From Nostoc sp. S13 (GTDB lineage: Bacteria > Cyanobacteriota > Cyanobacteriia > Cyanobacteriales > Nostocaceae), in assembly GCF_029379315.1 (NCBI RefSeq), contig NZ_JAQYWQ010000018.1, positions 1-64,000 of the forward strand: a stretch of 64,000 nucleotides of DNA, read 5' to 3'. Shown in pieces: positions 55,799 through 64,000 of the stretch. The position numbers were made by a program, and so were the translations under genes. The notes beneath the pieces were generated by a model, which did no database searches, was not told the origin of the DNA, and saw only the letters and a program-made list of their open reading frames with translations. Each line of letters opens with the position of its first letter. Position 1 is the first letter of the stretch.

Positions 55799-56809
55799 TT
55801 GACAGACTCAATTCCCAATTGGCTAGAGTACGGCAGAGTTATGACCCCCAGCATTACAGATTCAGCGGTGAAGGCTGCAATTGCAGCTGTTGCATCGGAG
55901 TCAGCCACAGCAGAAGAAAAAATCCAGATGCTGATTGAGATAGCACAGGGTTTTCAAAAAAAGCCCAAAACTGCCCAAGATTTGCGGAATGCAGTTGGCT
56001 TATATTACCGGGCTTATGAGATGTGTGGTGAGGAGTATCCCCTACTAAAAGCCAGGGCGCAAGTGGGGATGGCAGGGACGTTACAGGCAATACCGGATGC
56101 TGAGTATCAACTGCTGCTGCAAGCAAAAGCAGGTTATGAAGAGGCGTTACCAATTTTAGAACAATTAGCTTCGCCAGAGGAATTAGCAGAGACGCAGATG
56201 AATTTTGGGCTGGTGTTGCAGTCGCTTGTACCATTCAATTTGGCACGGATAACCGACAGCATTCAAGCTTATCACGAGGCTTTGCGGGTGTTTACTTGGG
56301 AAAATTACCCCCAAGAATACGCGATTTTATATAACAATATTGCGATCGCTTACCTTTCTATGCCCCTAGCATCAGAACGAGAATATTTGCGTCAAGGGTT
56401 AGCAGTGCAATCATTTGAGGTAGCACTAAAGCATATTAATTTGATTGATCATCCCAGAGAATATGCGATGTTGCAAAACAATTTAGGTAACGCTTTGCAA
56501 TATTTAGTGAGTTCCCATCCTGTGGAGAATAATTTAAGGGCGATCGCAGCTTACGATGAAGCGCTAAAAGTGCGTAATCCCAAAGATACACCTTTAGAGT
56601 ACGCTAACACAATTTCTAACAAAGCCAATGCCCTATTCAACTTACCAGATGACCAGGAAAAACCAGAAACTGGTAATCATAAAAATCTTTTGCAAGCGCG
56701 TATCTACTATCAAGATGCTTTAGAAATATTTACGAAATTTCAACAAATTGGACAAGCAGAAGTAGTAGCCCAAGCGCTACAAGATGTAGAAACAGAAATA
56801 AAAGGTTAA
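55799..56809 (+). CDS. TPR-repeat protein at the head of the hydrogenase-maturation genes
   Basis: The long frame starts at TTG 55799; ATG 55841 (MTPSITDSAVKAAIAAVASE) is an alternative. The product is a soluble helical-repeat protein with six or more TPR-like units, for example LAETQMNFGLVLQSLVP, then ITDSIQAYHEALRVF, YAILYNNIAIAYLSM and LRAIAAYDEALKVRNPKDTP. In Nostoc, a set of accessory genes including such a protein precedes and is co-transcribed with hypF. They are proposed to help assemble the uptake hydrogenase. The position here fits, but a direct role is inferred. Confidence 0.75.
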   Translation: MTDSIPNWLEYGRVMTPSITDSAVKAAIAAVASESATAEEKIQMLIEIAQGFQKKPKTAQDLRNAVGLYYRAYEMCGEEYPLLKARAQVGMAGTLQAIPDAEYQLLLQAKAGYEEALPILEQLASPEELAETQMNFGLVLQSLVPFNLARITDSIQAYHEALRVFTWENYPQEYAILYNNIAIAYLSMPLASEREYLRQGLAVQSFEVALKHINLIDHPREYAMLQNNLGNALQYLVSSHPVENNLRAIAAYDEALKVRNPKDTPLEYANTISNKANALFNLPDDQEKPETGNHKNLLQARIYYQDALEIFTKFQQIGQAEVVAQALQDVETEIKG

Positions 56810-57019
56810 GAGTTAGGAGCTATATAGTATAGTAATCAGACTTTAGTTTTCAAAATATATTGAGACTAAAATCTTTTTTCACAAATGGTTTGATTTGAAA
56901 AAGTTTTCATTAATCAAACCGTAATCTAATAAGTTAGGAAATATTAATCTAATTTAATTCCTAATTCCTAACTCTAATATCCCCGCTCCCCTAATTCCTA
57001 ATAAGGAGGATAAAACAGA

Positions 57020-57286
57020 ATGAGAGATATTTTAACAACCTCAAGTGTGATAAATTTTCTCAAAAGTTTAGCAGATGGTGACTTAAACTTAGCAACAGAA
57101 TTCGTGTGGTTAATCATAGCAACAGCTTTGTCTATGGTCGGCGGTGCAATAGGTGGAATGCTGTTAGCTGGAAAAGATATAGGCTATCAGTTTTCAGCAA
57201 TGCTTGGTGCATTATTTGCCCCTGCCGGTGTAATTCCCGCTATCCTCTTAGGGCTTGCTGCCTTAAATTTCTTGACAAATTATTAG
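57020..57286 (+). CDS. Small membrane protein of the extended hyp operon
   Basis: An 88-residue protein with a strong ribosome site (AAGGAGG at 57004-57010). Two membrane segments are predicted, FVWLIIATALSMVGGAIGGM and PAGVIPAILLGLAALNFLT, joined by a short loop. The next gene starts nine bases after its stop, so the pair is one translation unit. It corresponds by position to the small genes ahead of hypF in other Nostoc. Function unknown. Confidence 0.7.
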   Translation: MRDILTTSSVINFLKSLADGDLNLATEFVWLIIATALSMVGGAIGGMLLAGKDIGYQFSAMLGALFAPAGVIPAILLGLAALNFLTNY

Positions 57287-57294
57287 GAGAAAAC

Positions 57295-57519
57295 ATGTTA
57301 GAAATCGGGTGGTTTTCTGTCAAGTTATTTTTTAAAGGAAAGCTATTACGCGACCCAATGTATTTTGTCAAGCAAACTACTATTGGTATTGCTGTAGGTT
57401 TCTTACTGTTAGTGTTACTTGCACAAGCCCCAATTCCCTTCTACTTACCAATAACATTATCTAGCTTAGTGACAGGCATGATTATGCCATTTCTCCTCAA
57501 GGATTTCAAAATGAAGTGA
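57295..57519 (+). CDS. Second small membrane protein of the extended hyp operon
   Basis: Start at ATG 57295, after TAGGAG (57284-57289); longer upstream reading in this frame overlaps the previous gene and is rejected. The 74-residue product begins LEIGWFSVKLFFKGKLLRDP and has two hydrophobic segments (IGIAVGFLLLVLLAQAPIPF and YLPITLSSLVTGMIMPFLL). It probably forms a complex with the 57020 product. Function unknown. Confidence 0.7.
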   Translation: MLEIGWFSVKLFFKGKLLRDPMYFVKQTTIGIAVGFLLLVLLAQAPIPFYLPITLSSLVTGMIMPFLLKDFKMK

Positions 57520-57573
57520 ATTGTCATTAGTCATTAGTCATTTGTCCTTTATTAGTTATTTTTCCAATGCCCC

Positions 57574-58422
57574 ATGCCCAACCTTGAAGAATTAGTTCAG
57601 GAAATTAACCGCTTTGAGGCAATTATATCCGACTGGGATGAAAGCCAACGGTGTGTAGCGGTGGGTTTAAAAAGAGCAATTGAAGCTTTGCACAAAGCAG
57701 CATTGACTAATTTGATTAAAAGCCTAAAACAAGAATCAATGTCAGCTTTGCGTGATGCTGTTGCTGATGAAGTAGTATACGCAGTACTACTTTATCACGA
57801 ATTAGTTAAACCACCCAAACCACCATTATTAGAACGTATTCAGACAGCCCTTGAAGAAGTTCGCCCAAGCTTAAAAAGCCATAATGGGGATGTAGAACTA
57901 GTGGCAATTAAGCCACCAGATAGAGTAGAAGTGAGATTAATTGGAACTTGTAGCAGTTGTCCAGCTTCTACTTTGACTTTATCTCAGGGAGTAGAACAGG
58001 CAATCAAAAATCATTGTCCCGAAATTACCAAAGTAGTTGCGGTCAATAACAACCCTACTATTAACAACGCAAATTCCGGTTTAATCAGTCCATTTTCTTC
58101 ACAGATAACTTCTACTTGGATCAAAGTGGCGACTATTGATCAAGTTCCTGAATTTAGTGTATTAGCAGTACAACTTGCTGGTAATTCACTGATTTTACAT
58201 CGTCAAGGTGCTACAGTAACATGTTACCGTAATACTTGCACTCATCTAGGATCTCCCTTAGAAGAGGGTAAGGTTGAAAATGGTATTATTACCTGTCCTT
58301 CCCACGGATTTCAGTACAAGTTAGAGACAGGTAAATGCTTAACTGCACCTGATGTTTCGCTTCAGTCGTATCCAGTAAAGATTAAAGATGATAAAGTTTT
58401 TGTGAAACTGCAAAAATCATGA
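57574..58422 (+). CDS. NifU-type scaffold domain fused to a Rieske [2Fe-2S] domain
   Basis: A 282-residue protein: N-terminal helical region (1-85), a NifU C-terminal-like domain (about 88-155, RIQTALEEVRPSLKSHNGDV, then LIGTCSSCPASTLTLSQG with the C-x2-C cluster site) and a Rieske domain (about 185-280, CTHLGSPLEEGK then IITCPSHGFQYKLETGKC). The first would hold a transferable Fe-S cluster and the second could feed electrons. Adjacent hyp genes suggest a role in Fe-S loading of the hydrogenase small subunit. The start ATG lies inside a CCCCATGCCCAA heptamer repeat, with no evident ribosome site. Confidence 0.87.
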   Translation: MPNLEELVQEINRFEAIISDWDESQRCVAVGLKRAIEALHKAALTNLIKSLKQESMSALRDAVADEVVYAVLLYHELVKPPKPPLLERIQTALEEVRPSLKSHNGDVELVAIKPPDRVEVRLIGTCSSCPASTLTLSQGVEQAIKNHCPEITKVVAVNNNPTINNANSGLISPFSSQITSTWIKVATIDQVPEFSVLAVQLAGNSLILHRQGATVTCYRNTCTHLGSPLEEGKVENGIITCPSHGFQYKLETGKCLTAPDVSLQSYPVKIKDDKVFVKLQKS

Positions 58423-59029
58423 CGCAAAAAAATATTTCAGCAAATATACTTGGCAATTAGGAAATCATGCCTACTTTGCTTTTTACTTTCAGTAGTTCGC
58501 GCATTCATTTTAGTGTTTTGTGTAAGCAAAATGCTTGAATGCTTTATCAATATATCTGAATTGTTTCTAATTTGTGTAATTCAGTTATTCATTTTAGTGT
58601 TTTAAGAAAGCAAAATGACGTATTGCTTTCTCAAAATGGCATATTACTTTCTCAAAATACCTAATTGCTTTCTCATTTTGGTATTTTCCGCAAGCAATCA
58701 GGCATATTGCTTTCTCAAAATGCCTGATTGCTTTCTCATTTCAGTAGATTCAGCAAGCATTTCGGTAGATTCAGCAAGCAAAAAGGCATATTGCTTTCTC
58801 AAAATGCTTGATTGCTTTCTCATTTGAGTACATCGCGCACTCATTACAAATATCGCTGTGTAGCAAAAGCTACTGTAGGTTTGTAGGAATTTTTTAATAT
58901 TGATGAATGCAGAACTTTTTTAAAGGTTTTAACTTAATTTGGAAAAAACATAATCCCAAATTGTTACTGTTGTTACATGGTGAGAAAGATTAATGTTTTT
59001 AAATAATTATCAACGTCTATCTGCGGTTC
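58423..59029. repeat. Gap filled with imperfect repeats of ATTGCTTTCTCAAAATG
   Basis: About 600 bases between the NifU-Rieske and NHL genes. From 58500 to 58830 there are at least eight imperfect copies of ATTGCTTTCTCAAAATGCCT-like units in direct order, plus TTCAGTAGATTCAGCAAGC and TCATTTTAGTGTTTTGTG pairs. The small open frame 58615-58827 simply reads through them. The last 150 bases hold no recognised feature. Confidence 0.75.
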
Positions 59030-60247
59030 ATGGATATCCCAATCATAATTAATCCCATATCACAATTACCGCCAGAAGCAACAGAGATTTCTCAAGAATT
59101 ACTTCTATCATCTCAAGGTGCAGAGGTAATTTTAGGTAACATTATTGAACCACAACAATTAGTGATACCTGTAGCACCCAGTTCCACAACAATGTTTGGG
59201 CCTCGTGCTGCTTGTTTATTATCAGAAACAGGCCCATTATGGGTATCAGATACAGGACATCATCGATTATTGGGATGGCAGAAATTACCCACGAGAGATA
59301 GTCAACCTGCTGATTGGGTAATTGGACAACCTGACTTTTATTCTGAGGGACAAAATGCTAAAAGTACACCGGGAAGTGCAACTCTAAGTGTACCAACAGG
59401 TATTTGTGCTTGCGGCGAGGGGTTAGCTGTAGCAGATGCTTGGAATCATCGGGTTTTAATTTGGAAAAACTTACCAGAAGATAACAATGTTCCAGCAGAT
59501 TTGGTGTTAGGGCAAGTTAATTTTACCGATAATGAACCAAATCGAGGAAATCAAACAGCATCTGCTAGTACAATGCACTGGCCCTATGGTGTTTTCTATC
59601 ATCAAGGACGGCTATTTATTGCTGACACTGGTAATCGAAGGGTATTAATTTGGCATCAATTACCAACAGAAAATGGTCAACCTGCTGATTTAGTTTTGGG
59701 ACAACCAGATATGATATCTCGCAATGAAAACGGCGGTGCTTCTCCCACCGCAGCGAGTATGCGTTGGTGTCACGATATCAACTTTTGGGGAGAGAATTTG
59801 GTTATCAGTGATGCAGGTAATCACCGAGTAATGATTTGGCAGGGAATACCAATAGAAAATAATACCCCTTGTACAGTAGTTTTAGGACAAAAAAACTTTG
59901 ATTGTGTGGAAATGAATCAAGGAGTTTATTATCCTAGTGCTAGTAGTTTAAGTATGCCTTATGGTGTGGGAATAGCTGGTAATTGGTTAATAGTTGGAGA
60001 TACTGCTAATTCCCGTTTGTTAGCATGGAGAAAGCCAGAATCAATTTTATCACTGCAAGGTGCGGCGGCAAACGGTTTGGCAGGACAAATAAATTTTCAA
60101 AGTAAAGGTGAAAATCGGAATTTCGGACTACCTAAACGAGATAGCTTAAATTGGTGTTACGGGATAAAAATTTGTGGTAAGACAGCGATAATAGCTGATT
60201 CTGGAAATAACCGAATATTGCTGTGGCAGTTTAACTATGCCGACTGA
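59030..60247 (+). CDS. NHL-repeat (beta-propeller) protein of the hyp operon
   Basis: A 405-residue protein with five to six NHL-type units: PLWVSDTGHHRLLGWQKLPT, GLAVADAWNHRVLIWKNLPE, RLFIADTGNRRVLIWHQLPT, NLVISDAGNHRVMIWQGIPI and AIIADSGNNRILLWQF. Between them recur LGQVNF/LGQPDM-type turns. It should form a propeller for protein interaction. Its end overlaps hypF by 11 bases, implying coupled translation. An equivalent gene precedes hypF in other Nostoc. The exact role in hydrogenase assembly is not known. Confidence 0.82.
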   Translation: MDIPIIINPISQLPPEATEISQELLLSSQGAEVILGNIIEPQQLVIPVAPSSTTMFGPRAACLLSETGPLWVSDTGHHRLLGWQKLPTRDSQPADWVIGQPDFYSEGQNAKSTPGSATLSVPTGICACGEGLAVADAWNHRVLIWKNLPEDNNVPADLVLGQVNFTDNEPNRGNQTASASTMHWPYGVFYHQGRLFIADTGNRRVLIWHQLPTENGQPADLVLGQPDMISRNENGGASPTAASMRWCHDINFWGENLVISDAGNHRVMIWQGIPIENNTPCTVVLGQKNFDCVEMNQGVYYPSASSLSMPYGVGIAGNWLIVGDTANSRLLAWRKPESILSLQGAAANGLAGQINFQSKGENRNFGLPKRDSLNWCYGIKICGKTAIIADSGNNRILLWQFNYAD

Positions 60248-62621
60248 AGAAATTAGAGTTAGTGGTACTGTTCAAGGAGTAGGATTTCGCCCTACTGTAT
60301 ATCGTCTTGCTAAAGCCTGCGATTTGCGTGGAGATGTTTGTAATGATGGCCAAGGTGTTTTAATTAGGGTATCTGGTAGTGAGGAAGCAATAACCGAATT
60401 TGTTGCCAGATTGCAAACAGAATATCCACCGTTGGCAAGAATTAATCAACTAACAAGAATTATTTATGAAAATGAATTAAAATTTGATGATTTTGTGATT
60501 TCTCCTAGTGTAAGTAATGCCATTAAAACAGAAATTACCTCTGATGCAGCCACTTGTCGGCAATGTCAACAAGAAATATTCGACCCCTTTAGCCGCTTTT
60601 ACCGCTACCCTTTCACTAACTGTACTCATTGCGGCCCCCGCCTAAGTATTATTCGTGCCATTCCTTACGACAGATGCAATACCAGTATGTCTGCGTTTGC
60701 TATGTGTCCCGAATGTGCAAAGGAATACCACGATGTCGAAAACCGCCGTTTTCACGCCCAACCAGTAGCTTGTCATGCTTGCGGCCCCACAGCTTGGTTA
60801 GAACGCGCCGATGGTAAACCGGTTACTGCTTCTATGTTCTCCATGCTAGATGATGTTGATGCCGTTTGTACCTTGTTGCAAAAGGGTGAGATTGTGGCAA
60901 TTAAAGGGTTAGGTGGTATTCATCTAGCTTGTGACTCAACACAAGAAACTGCTGTACAAAAACTGCGTCAGCGTAAAAGGCGCTATCATAAACCTTTTGC
61001 TTTAATGGCGCGAGATATTGAGATAATTGAACAATATTGTACTATTAACGCCAAAGAAAAAGAATTATTGACAAGTCCTGCTACACCAATTGTTTTACTA
61101 CAGGTAAAAAGAAGAAAGGGAGATAGAGAAAATTTATTCACTCCTAACTCTCTTGATATTGCATCGTCAGTCGCACCAGGGCAAAATACCCTCGGTTTCA
61201 TGCTAGCTTATACGCCCTTACATCATTTAATTCTGCGGCGGATGAATCGCCCAATTCTTTTAACAAGCGGTAATATTGCTGATGAACCACAATGTATTGA
61301 TAATGACGAAGCAAGAGAAAAATTAGGGACAATCGCTGATTATTTTCTCTTTCACAATCGAGAGATTATTAATCGGGTAGATGATTCGGTAGTAAAAGTT
61401 GTCGGCGATAAAGTTCAAATAATTCGCCGTGCTAGAGGATATGCACCATCAGCGATTAGTTTACCACCGGGATTTCATAACTTGCCACAAATTTTAGCAA
61501 TGGGCAGTGAGTTAAAAAATACTTTTTGCTTATTGCGTGAAGGAGAAGCAATTCTCTGTCAACATCTGGGAGATTTAGAAAATGCTGCGGCTTTTAATGC
61601 TTATCAAGAAACTTTGAATTTATACTTAAATTTATTTGAACATCAACCAGAAGTAATCGCTATCGATAAACATCCTGAATATCTCTCAAGCAAACTTGGT
61701 AAAGAACTTACAGACATAAATCAAATCACAACTTACTCAATTCAACATCATCACGCTCATATCGCGGCTTGCATGGCAGAAAATGGTATTCCTTTAGATT
61801 CACCTCCAGTATTAGGTATTGCTTTAGATGGTTTAGGTTACGGCGACGATGGTACACTCTGGGGTGGAGAATTTCTTTTAGCAGATTACCGGAAATTTAA
61901 ACGACTAGCAACATTTAAACCAGTAGCAATGGTTGGTGGTGAACAAGCAATTTATCAGCCTTGGCGTAATACATATACTCAATTAATATCTGCTAACCTT
62001 TGGGATGATTGCCAACAACAATATGCTGATTTAGAAATCGTAAAACTTCTGAATAAAAAACCACTAAAACTACTCAATCAACTGATAGAGAAAGGAATTA
62101 ACTCTCCTCCAGCTTCCTCAGTGGGGCGATTGTTCGATGCAGTGGCGGCAGCTATCGGTATTTGCCCTGATGAATGTAGCTATGAAGGACAAGCTGCGAT
62201 CGCAATGGAAGCTATAGTAGATGTTAACAGCTTAAATAATGATAAAGAAACGCCAATATATCCTTTTAGTTTCAGCTTTTCAGATAGTATTTATTGTATA
62301 GACCCGCGTTCAATGTGGCAAGCCTTGCTTAATGACCTACAGCAGCAGATTCCACAACCAGTTATAGCTGCCAAATTTCACAAAGGTTTAGCTAATGCGA
62401 TTGTGGAAATGGTTAAGCATCTTTGTCAAGAAAATCTGATTTATCAGGTAGCCCTAACAGGAGGAGTATTTCAAAATTGTATATTGTTAGAGCAAGTTAG
62501 CAAAGGATTACAAATATTGGGAATAAAAGCACTCATTCACAGCTTAGTTCCAGCTAATGATGGCGGCTTATCTTTAGGGCAAGCAGTTATTGCAGCCGCA
62601 CAATTAATAGATGAGTGTTGA
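60237..62621 (+). CDS. hypF: Hydrogenase maturation carbamoyltransferase
   Basis: A 794-residue protein that makes the cyanide ligand precursor of the NiFe site by transferring a carbamoyl group to HypE. Domains in order: acylphosphatase-like (1-90, VSGTVQGVGFRPTVYRLA), two zinc fingers (CRQCQQEIF with CTHCGPR; CPECAKEYHD with CHACGP, about 100-185), YrdC-like (about 200-385, KGLGGIHLACDST, then RQRKRRYHKPFALM) and Kae1-like (about 400-790, IQHHHAHIAACMAENG, LALDGLGYGDDGTLWGGEFL-type sequence, ALTGGVFQNCILLE). Length and all motifs are normal. Confidence 0.97.
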   Translation: MPTEEIRVSGTVQGVGFRPTVYRLAKACDLRGDVCNDGQGVLIRVSGSEEAITEFVARLQTEYPPLARINQLTRIIYENELKFDDFVISPSVSNAIKTEITSDAATCRQCQQEIFDPFSRFYRYPFTNCTHCGPRLSIIRAIPYDRCNTSMSAFAMCPECAKEYHDVENRRFHAQPVACHACGPTAWLERADGKPVTASMFSMLDDVDAVCTLLQKGEIVAIKGLGGIHLACDSTQETAVQKLRQRKRRYHKPFALMARDIEIIEQYCTINAKEKELLTSPATPIVLLQVKRRKGDRENLFTPNSLDIASSVAPGQNTLGFMLAYTPLHHLILRRMNRPILLTSGNIADEPQCIDNDEAREKLGTIADYFLFHNREIINRVDDSVVKVVGDKVQIIRRARGYAPSAISLPPGFHNLPQILAMGSELKNTFCLLREGEAILCQHLGDLENAAAFNAYQETLNLYLNLFEHQPEVIAIDKHPEYLSSKLGKELTDINQITTYSIQHHHAHIAACMAENGIPLDSPPVLGIALDGLGYGDDGTLWGGEFLLADYRKFKRLATFKPVAMVGGEQAIYQPWRNTYTQLISANLWDDCQQQYADLEIVKLLNKKPLKLLNQLIEKGINSPPASSVGRLFDAVAAAIGICPDECSYEGQAAIAMEAIVDVNSLNNDKETPIYPFSFSFSDSIYCIDPRSMWQALLNDLQQQIPQPVIAAKFHKGLANAIVEMVKHLCQENLIYQVALTGGVFQNCILLEQVSKGLQILGIKALIHSLVPANDGGLSLGQAVIAAAQLIDEC

Positions 62622-62700
62622 TATTTGACAAACTTTGTTTCAATATCATTCTCTCTGTGTTCTCTGCGCCTCTGCGGTTAGTTTATCTTGGAAAATAAAA

Positions 62701-62961
62701 ATGTGCTTAGGAATCCCCGGACAAATTATAGAAATTACCAACGTTAACCATAAATTAGCCATAGTTAACATTGGTGGTGTTAAACGTCAAGTAAATATTG
62801 CTTGTATCGTAGATGAACAACATCCCCCCGAAGCTTGTATTGGGGATTGGGTATTAGTGCATGTTGGCTTTGCCATGAATCGAATTAATGAACAAGAAGC
62901 GGCGGAAACATTACAACTATTCCAAGAATTAACAGCAGCACAAGCAGAGATTAGTACTTAA
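62701..62961 (+). CDS. hypC: Hydrogenase assembly chaperone HypC
   Basis: Start at ATG 62701, giving the invariant MCLGIPGQI whose Cys2 is essential; the longer frame to 62635 is rejected. The 86-residue protein works with HypD in building Fe(CN)2CO and then carries it to the large subunit. GGVKRQVNIACIVDE and GDWVLVHVGFAMNRINEQEA, then AETL, are typical. The ribosome site is weak. The upstream gap holds a common CTCTGTGTTCTCTGCGCCTC repeat. Confidence 0.96.
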   Translation: MCLGIPGQIIEITNVNHKLAIVNIGGVKRQVNIACIVDEQHPPEACIGDWVLVHVGFAMNRINEQEAAETLQLFQELTAAQAEIST

Positions 62962-63132
62962 ATAATAGACCTTTTTTGTCTCATGCAGAGGCACAGAGAA
63001 CGAGTCTAAAACTCATGCCTTTCTTTCTTTCTTTCTTTCCTCCTTCCTTCGCGCCCTTCGCGTCCTTTGCGGTTCGTTAAAAAAACTTTCTACCACAAAA
63101 GCGAAATTACGAAATTAACTGATACACATCTT

Positions 63133-64000
63133 ATGAAATATGTTGACGAATTCCGCGAACCGGAAAAAGCCGAAGTCATATGCTGCGAAATCGCCAAATT
63201 ATGCCACCAGCTAGAAAAACCCATCAAAATCATGGAAGTATGCGGCGGACATACCCACTCTATATTTAAATATGGTATTGAAGAAATTTTACCCGAAGCC
63301 ATTGAACTAATTCATGGGCCTGGTTGTCCAGTATGCGTTATGCCAAAAGGGAGATTAGATGATGCGATCGCAATCTCCCAAAATCATAACGTCATTTTTG
63401 CCACCTTTGGCGATGCAATGCGAGTTCCCGGTTCCAAAACGAATTTACTGCAAGCTAGGGCAGAAGGCGCAGACATCCGTATGGTGTACTCTCCCCTAGA
63501 TAGCCTGCAAATTGCTAGAGATAATCCTGACAAACAAGTAGTCTTCTTCGCCTTAGGCTTTGAAACCACAGCCCCCAGCACCGCCTTCACCATCCTGCAA
63601 GCAGCAGCCGAAGAAATTCATAACTTTAGTCTGTTTTCCAATCATGTCCTCGTGATTCCCGCCCTCAAAGCACTATTAGATAATCGCGACTTACAACTTG
63701 ATGGATTTGTTGGGCCTGGACATGTCAGTATGGTAATTGGCACTGACCCTTATGAATTCATTTCTCAACAATATAATAAGCCAATAGTCGTTTCAGGATT
63801 TGAACCCTTAGATATTCTCCAATCAATTTGGATGCTATTGCAACAGCTAGTAGAAAATCGTTGTGAAGTCGAAAACCAATATAACCGAATTGTCCAAAAA
63901 AGCGGAAACACAATAGCCCTGCAAGCCATAAATAAAGTTTTCGCCGTGCGAGATAATTTTGATTGGCGCGGCTTAGGTGACATCCCCCATTCAGGATTAA
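63133..64000 (+). CDS. hypD: Hydrogenase formation protein HypD, 3' end outside the window
   Basis: ATG 63133 opens a frame of 289 codons that runs off the window end without a stop. It reads KYVDEFREPEKAEVICCEIA, IMEVCGGHTHSIFKYGIEEI, IHGPGCPVCVMPKGRLDDAI, FATFGDAMRVPGSKTN, ALGFETTAPSTAFTIL and PALKALLDNRDLQLDGFVGP, then GHVSMVIGTDPYEFI. These are the conserved HypD blocks, with the Cys residues that bind iron. The gap before it contains TTCGCGTCCTTTGCGGTTCG, a repeat also found at the end of other Nostoc gaps. About 100 C-terminal residues are missing. Confidence 0.95.
   Translation, partial: MKYVDEFREPEKAEVICCEIAKLCHQLEKPIKIMEVCGGHTHSIFKYGIEEILPEAIELIHGPGCPVCVMPKGRLDDAIAISQNHNVIFATFGDAMRVPGSKTNLLQARAEGADIRMVYSPLDSLQIARDNPDKQVVFFALGFETTAPSTAFTILQAAAEEIHNFSLFSNHVLVIPALKALLDNRDLQLDGFVGPGHVSMVIGTDPYEFISQQYNKPIVVSGFEPLDILQSIWMLLQQLVENRCEVENQYNRIVQKSGNTIALQAINKVFAVRDNFDWRGLGDIPHSGL

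Noticed and set aside
58615-58827. 70-residue frame with CFLKMPDCFLI-type repeats
   Set aside because: Reads through the imperfect ATTGCTTTCTC repeats; no ribosome site.

Overview
The window comes from a filamentous, probably heterocyst-forming cyanobacterium of the Nostoc/Anabaena group. The evidence is the gene content: plastocyanin, a cytochrome c6-type protein, cytochrome c-550 of photosystem II, light-dependent protochlorophyllide reductase, phytoene synthase and desaturase, and the hydrogenase-maturation genes hypF-hypC-hypD preceded by the accessory genes known from the Nostoc extended hyp operon. The DNA also has frequent HIP1 octamers (GCGATCGC), heptanucleotide tandem repeats such as TGGGCAT, and many small dispersed repeats, all typical of Nostoc. 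No species can be named from the sequence alone.

Layout. 0-5.6 kb: an ArsB/NhaD-type transporter, a decayed MFS gene, a membrane protein split at a T14 run, a homocysteine-biosynthesis (DUF39) gene and an unknown basic-tailed protein. 5.8-13.5 kb: a TPR protein, a manganese exporter under a yybP-ykoY riboswitch, por, a DUF3825/DUF6887 pair, a YbjN-like protein and sdhA. 14-22.3 kb: an outer-membrane-like protein, an amino-acid-type binding lipoprotein, tRNA-Ser, crtB-crtP, a PhyH-like oxygenase interrupted by an in-frame stop, and nagZ. 22.3-25.4 kb: an array of about 31 tRNA-like genes, all on the minus strand, covering all 20 amino acids by anticodon. 25.5-34.2 kb: a polysaccharide deacetylase, an HNH nuclease, a small DNA-binding-type protein, a GAF histidine-kinase-like protein with a SRPBCC gene, tRNA-Glu and a Na+/H+ antiporter.

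34.3-40.6 kb: an aberrant cytochrome b6 paralogue, a lipase, a TonB-like protein, then the electron-transfer cluster petJ-like, petE, psbV. 40.8-48.2 kb: a sugar ABC importer whose binding-protein gene is separated from its two permease genes by 4.4 kb of accessory DNA (PEP-CTERM protein, a 21-bp tandem array, an alpha/beta hydrolase, and a decayed nuclease-like cassette with two related small proteins). 48.5-55.4 kb: an MFS transporter, accD, a group II intron relic, pilD, leuB and a broken Rpn/DUF2887 nuclease. 55.8 kb to the end: TPR, two small membrane proteins, a NifU-Rieske fusion, an NHL-repeat protein, hypF, hypC and the 5' part of hypD, all on the plus strand, consistent with one hydrogenase-assembly unit.

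The most unusual part is the tRNA array. Four of its genes carry short dispersed repeats inserted in the T-loop, one of them with a second insert in the D-loop. Three tRNAs combine leucine anticodons (UAG, UAA, CAA) with a short variable arm, several others look degenerate, and a 195-bp inverted-repeat element sits inside the array. Other points worth checking are a histidine kinase whose H-box histidine codon is occupied by a HIP1 site, a b6 paralogue that keeps ligands for only one of two haems, and a possible decayed defence cassette at 44.8-46.9 kb. All functional calls are from reading the sequence; no database search was possible.
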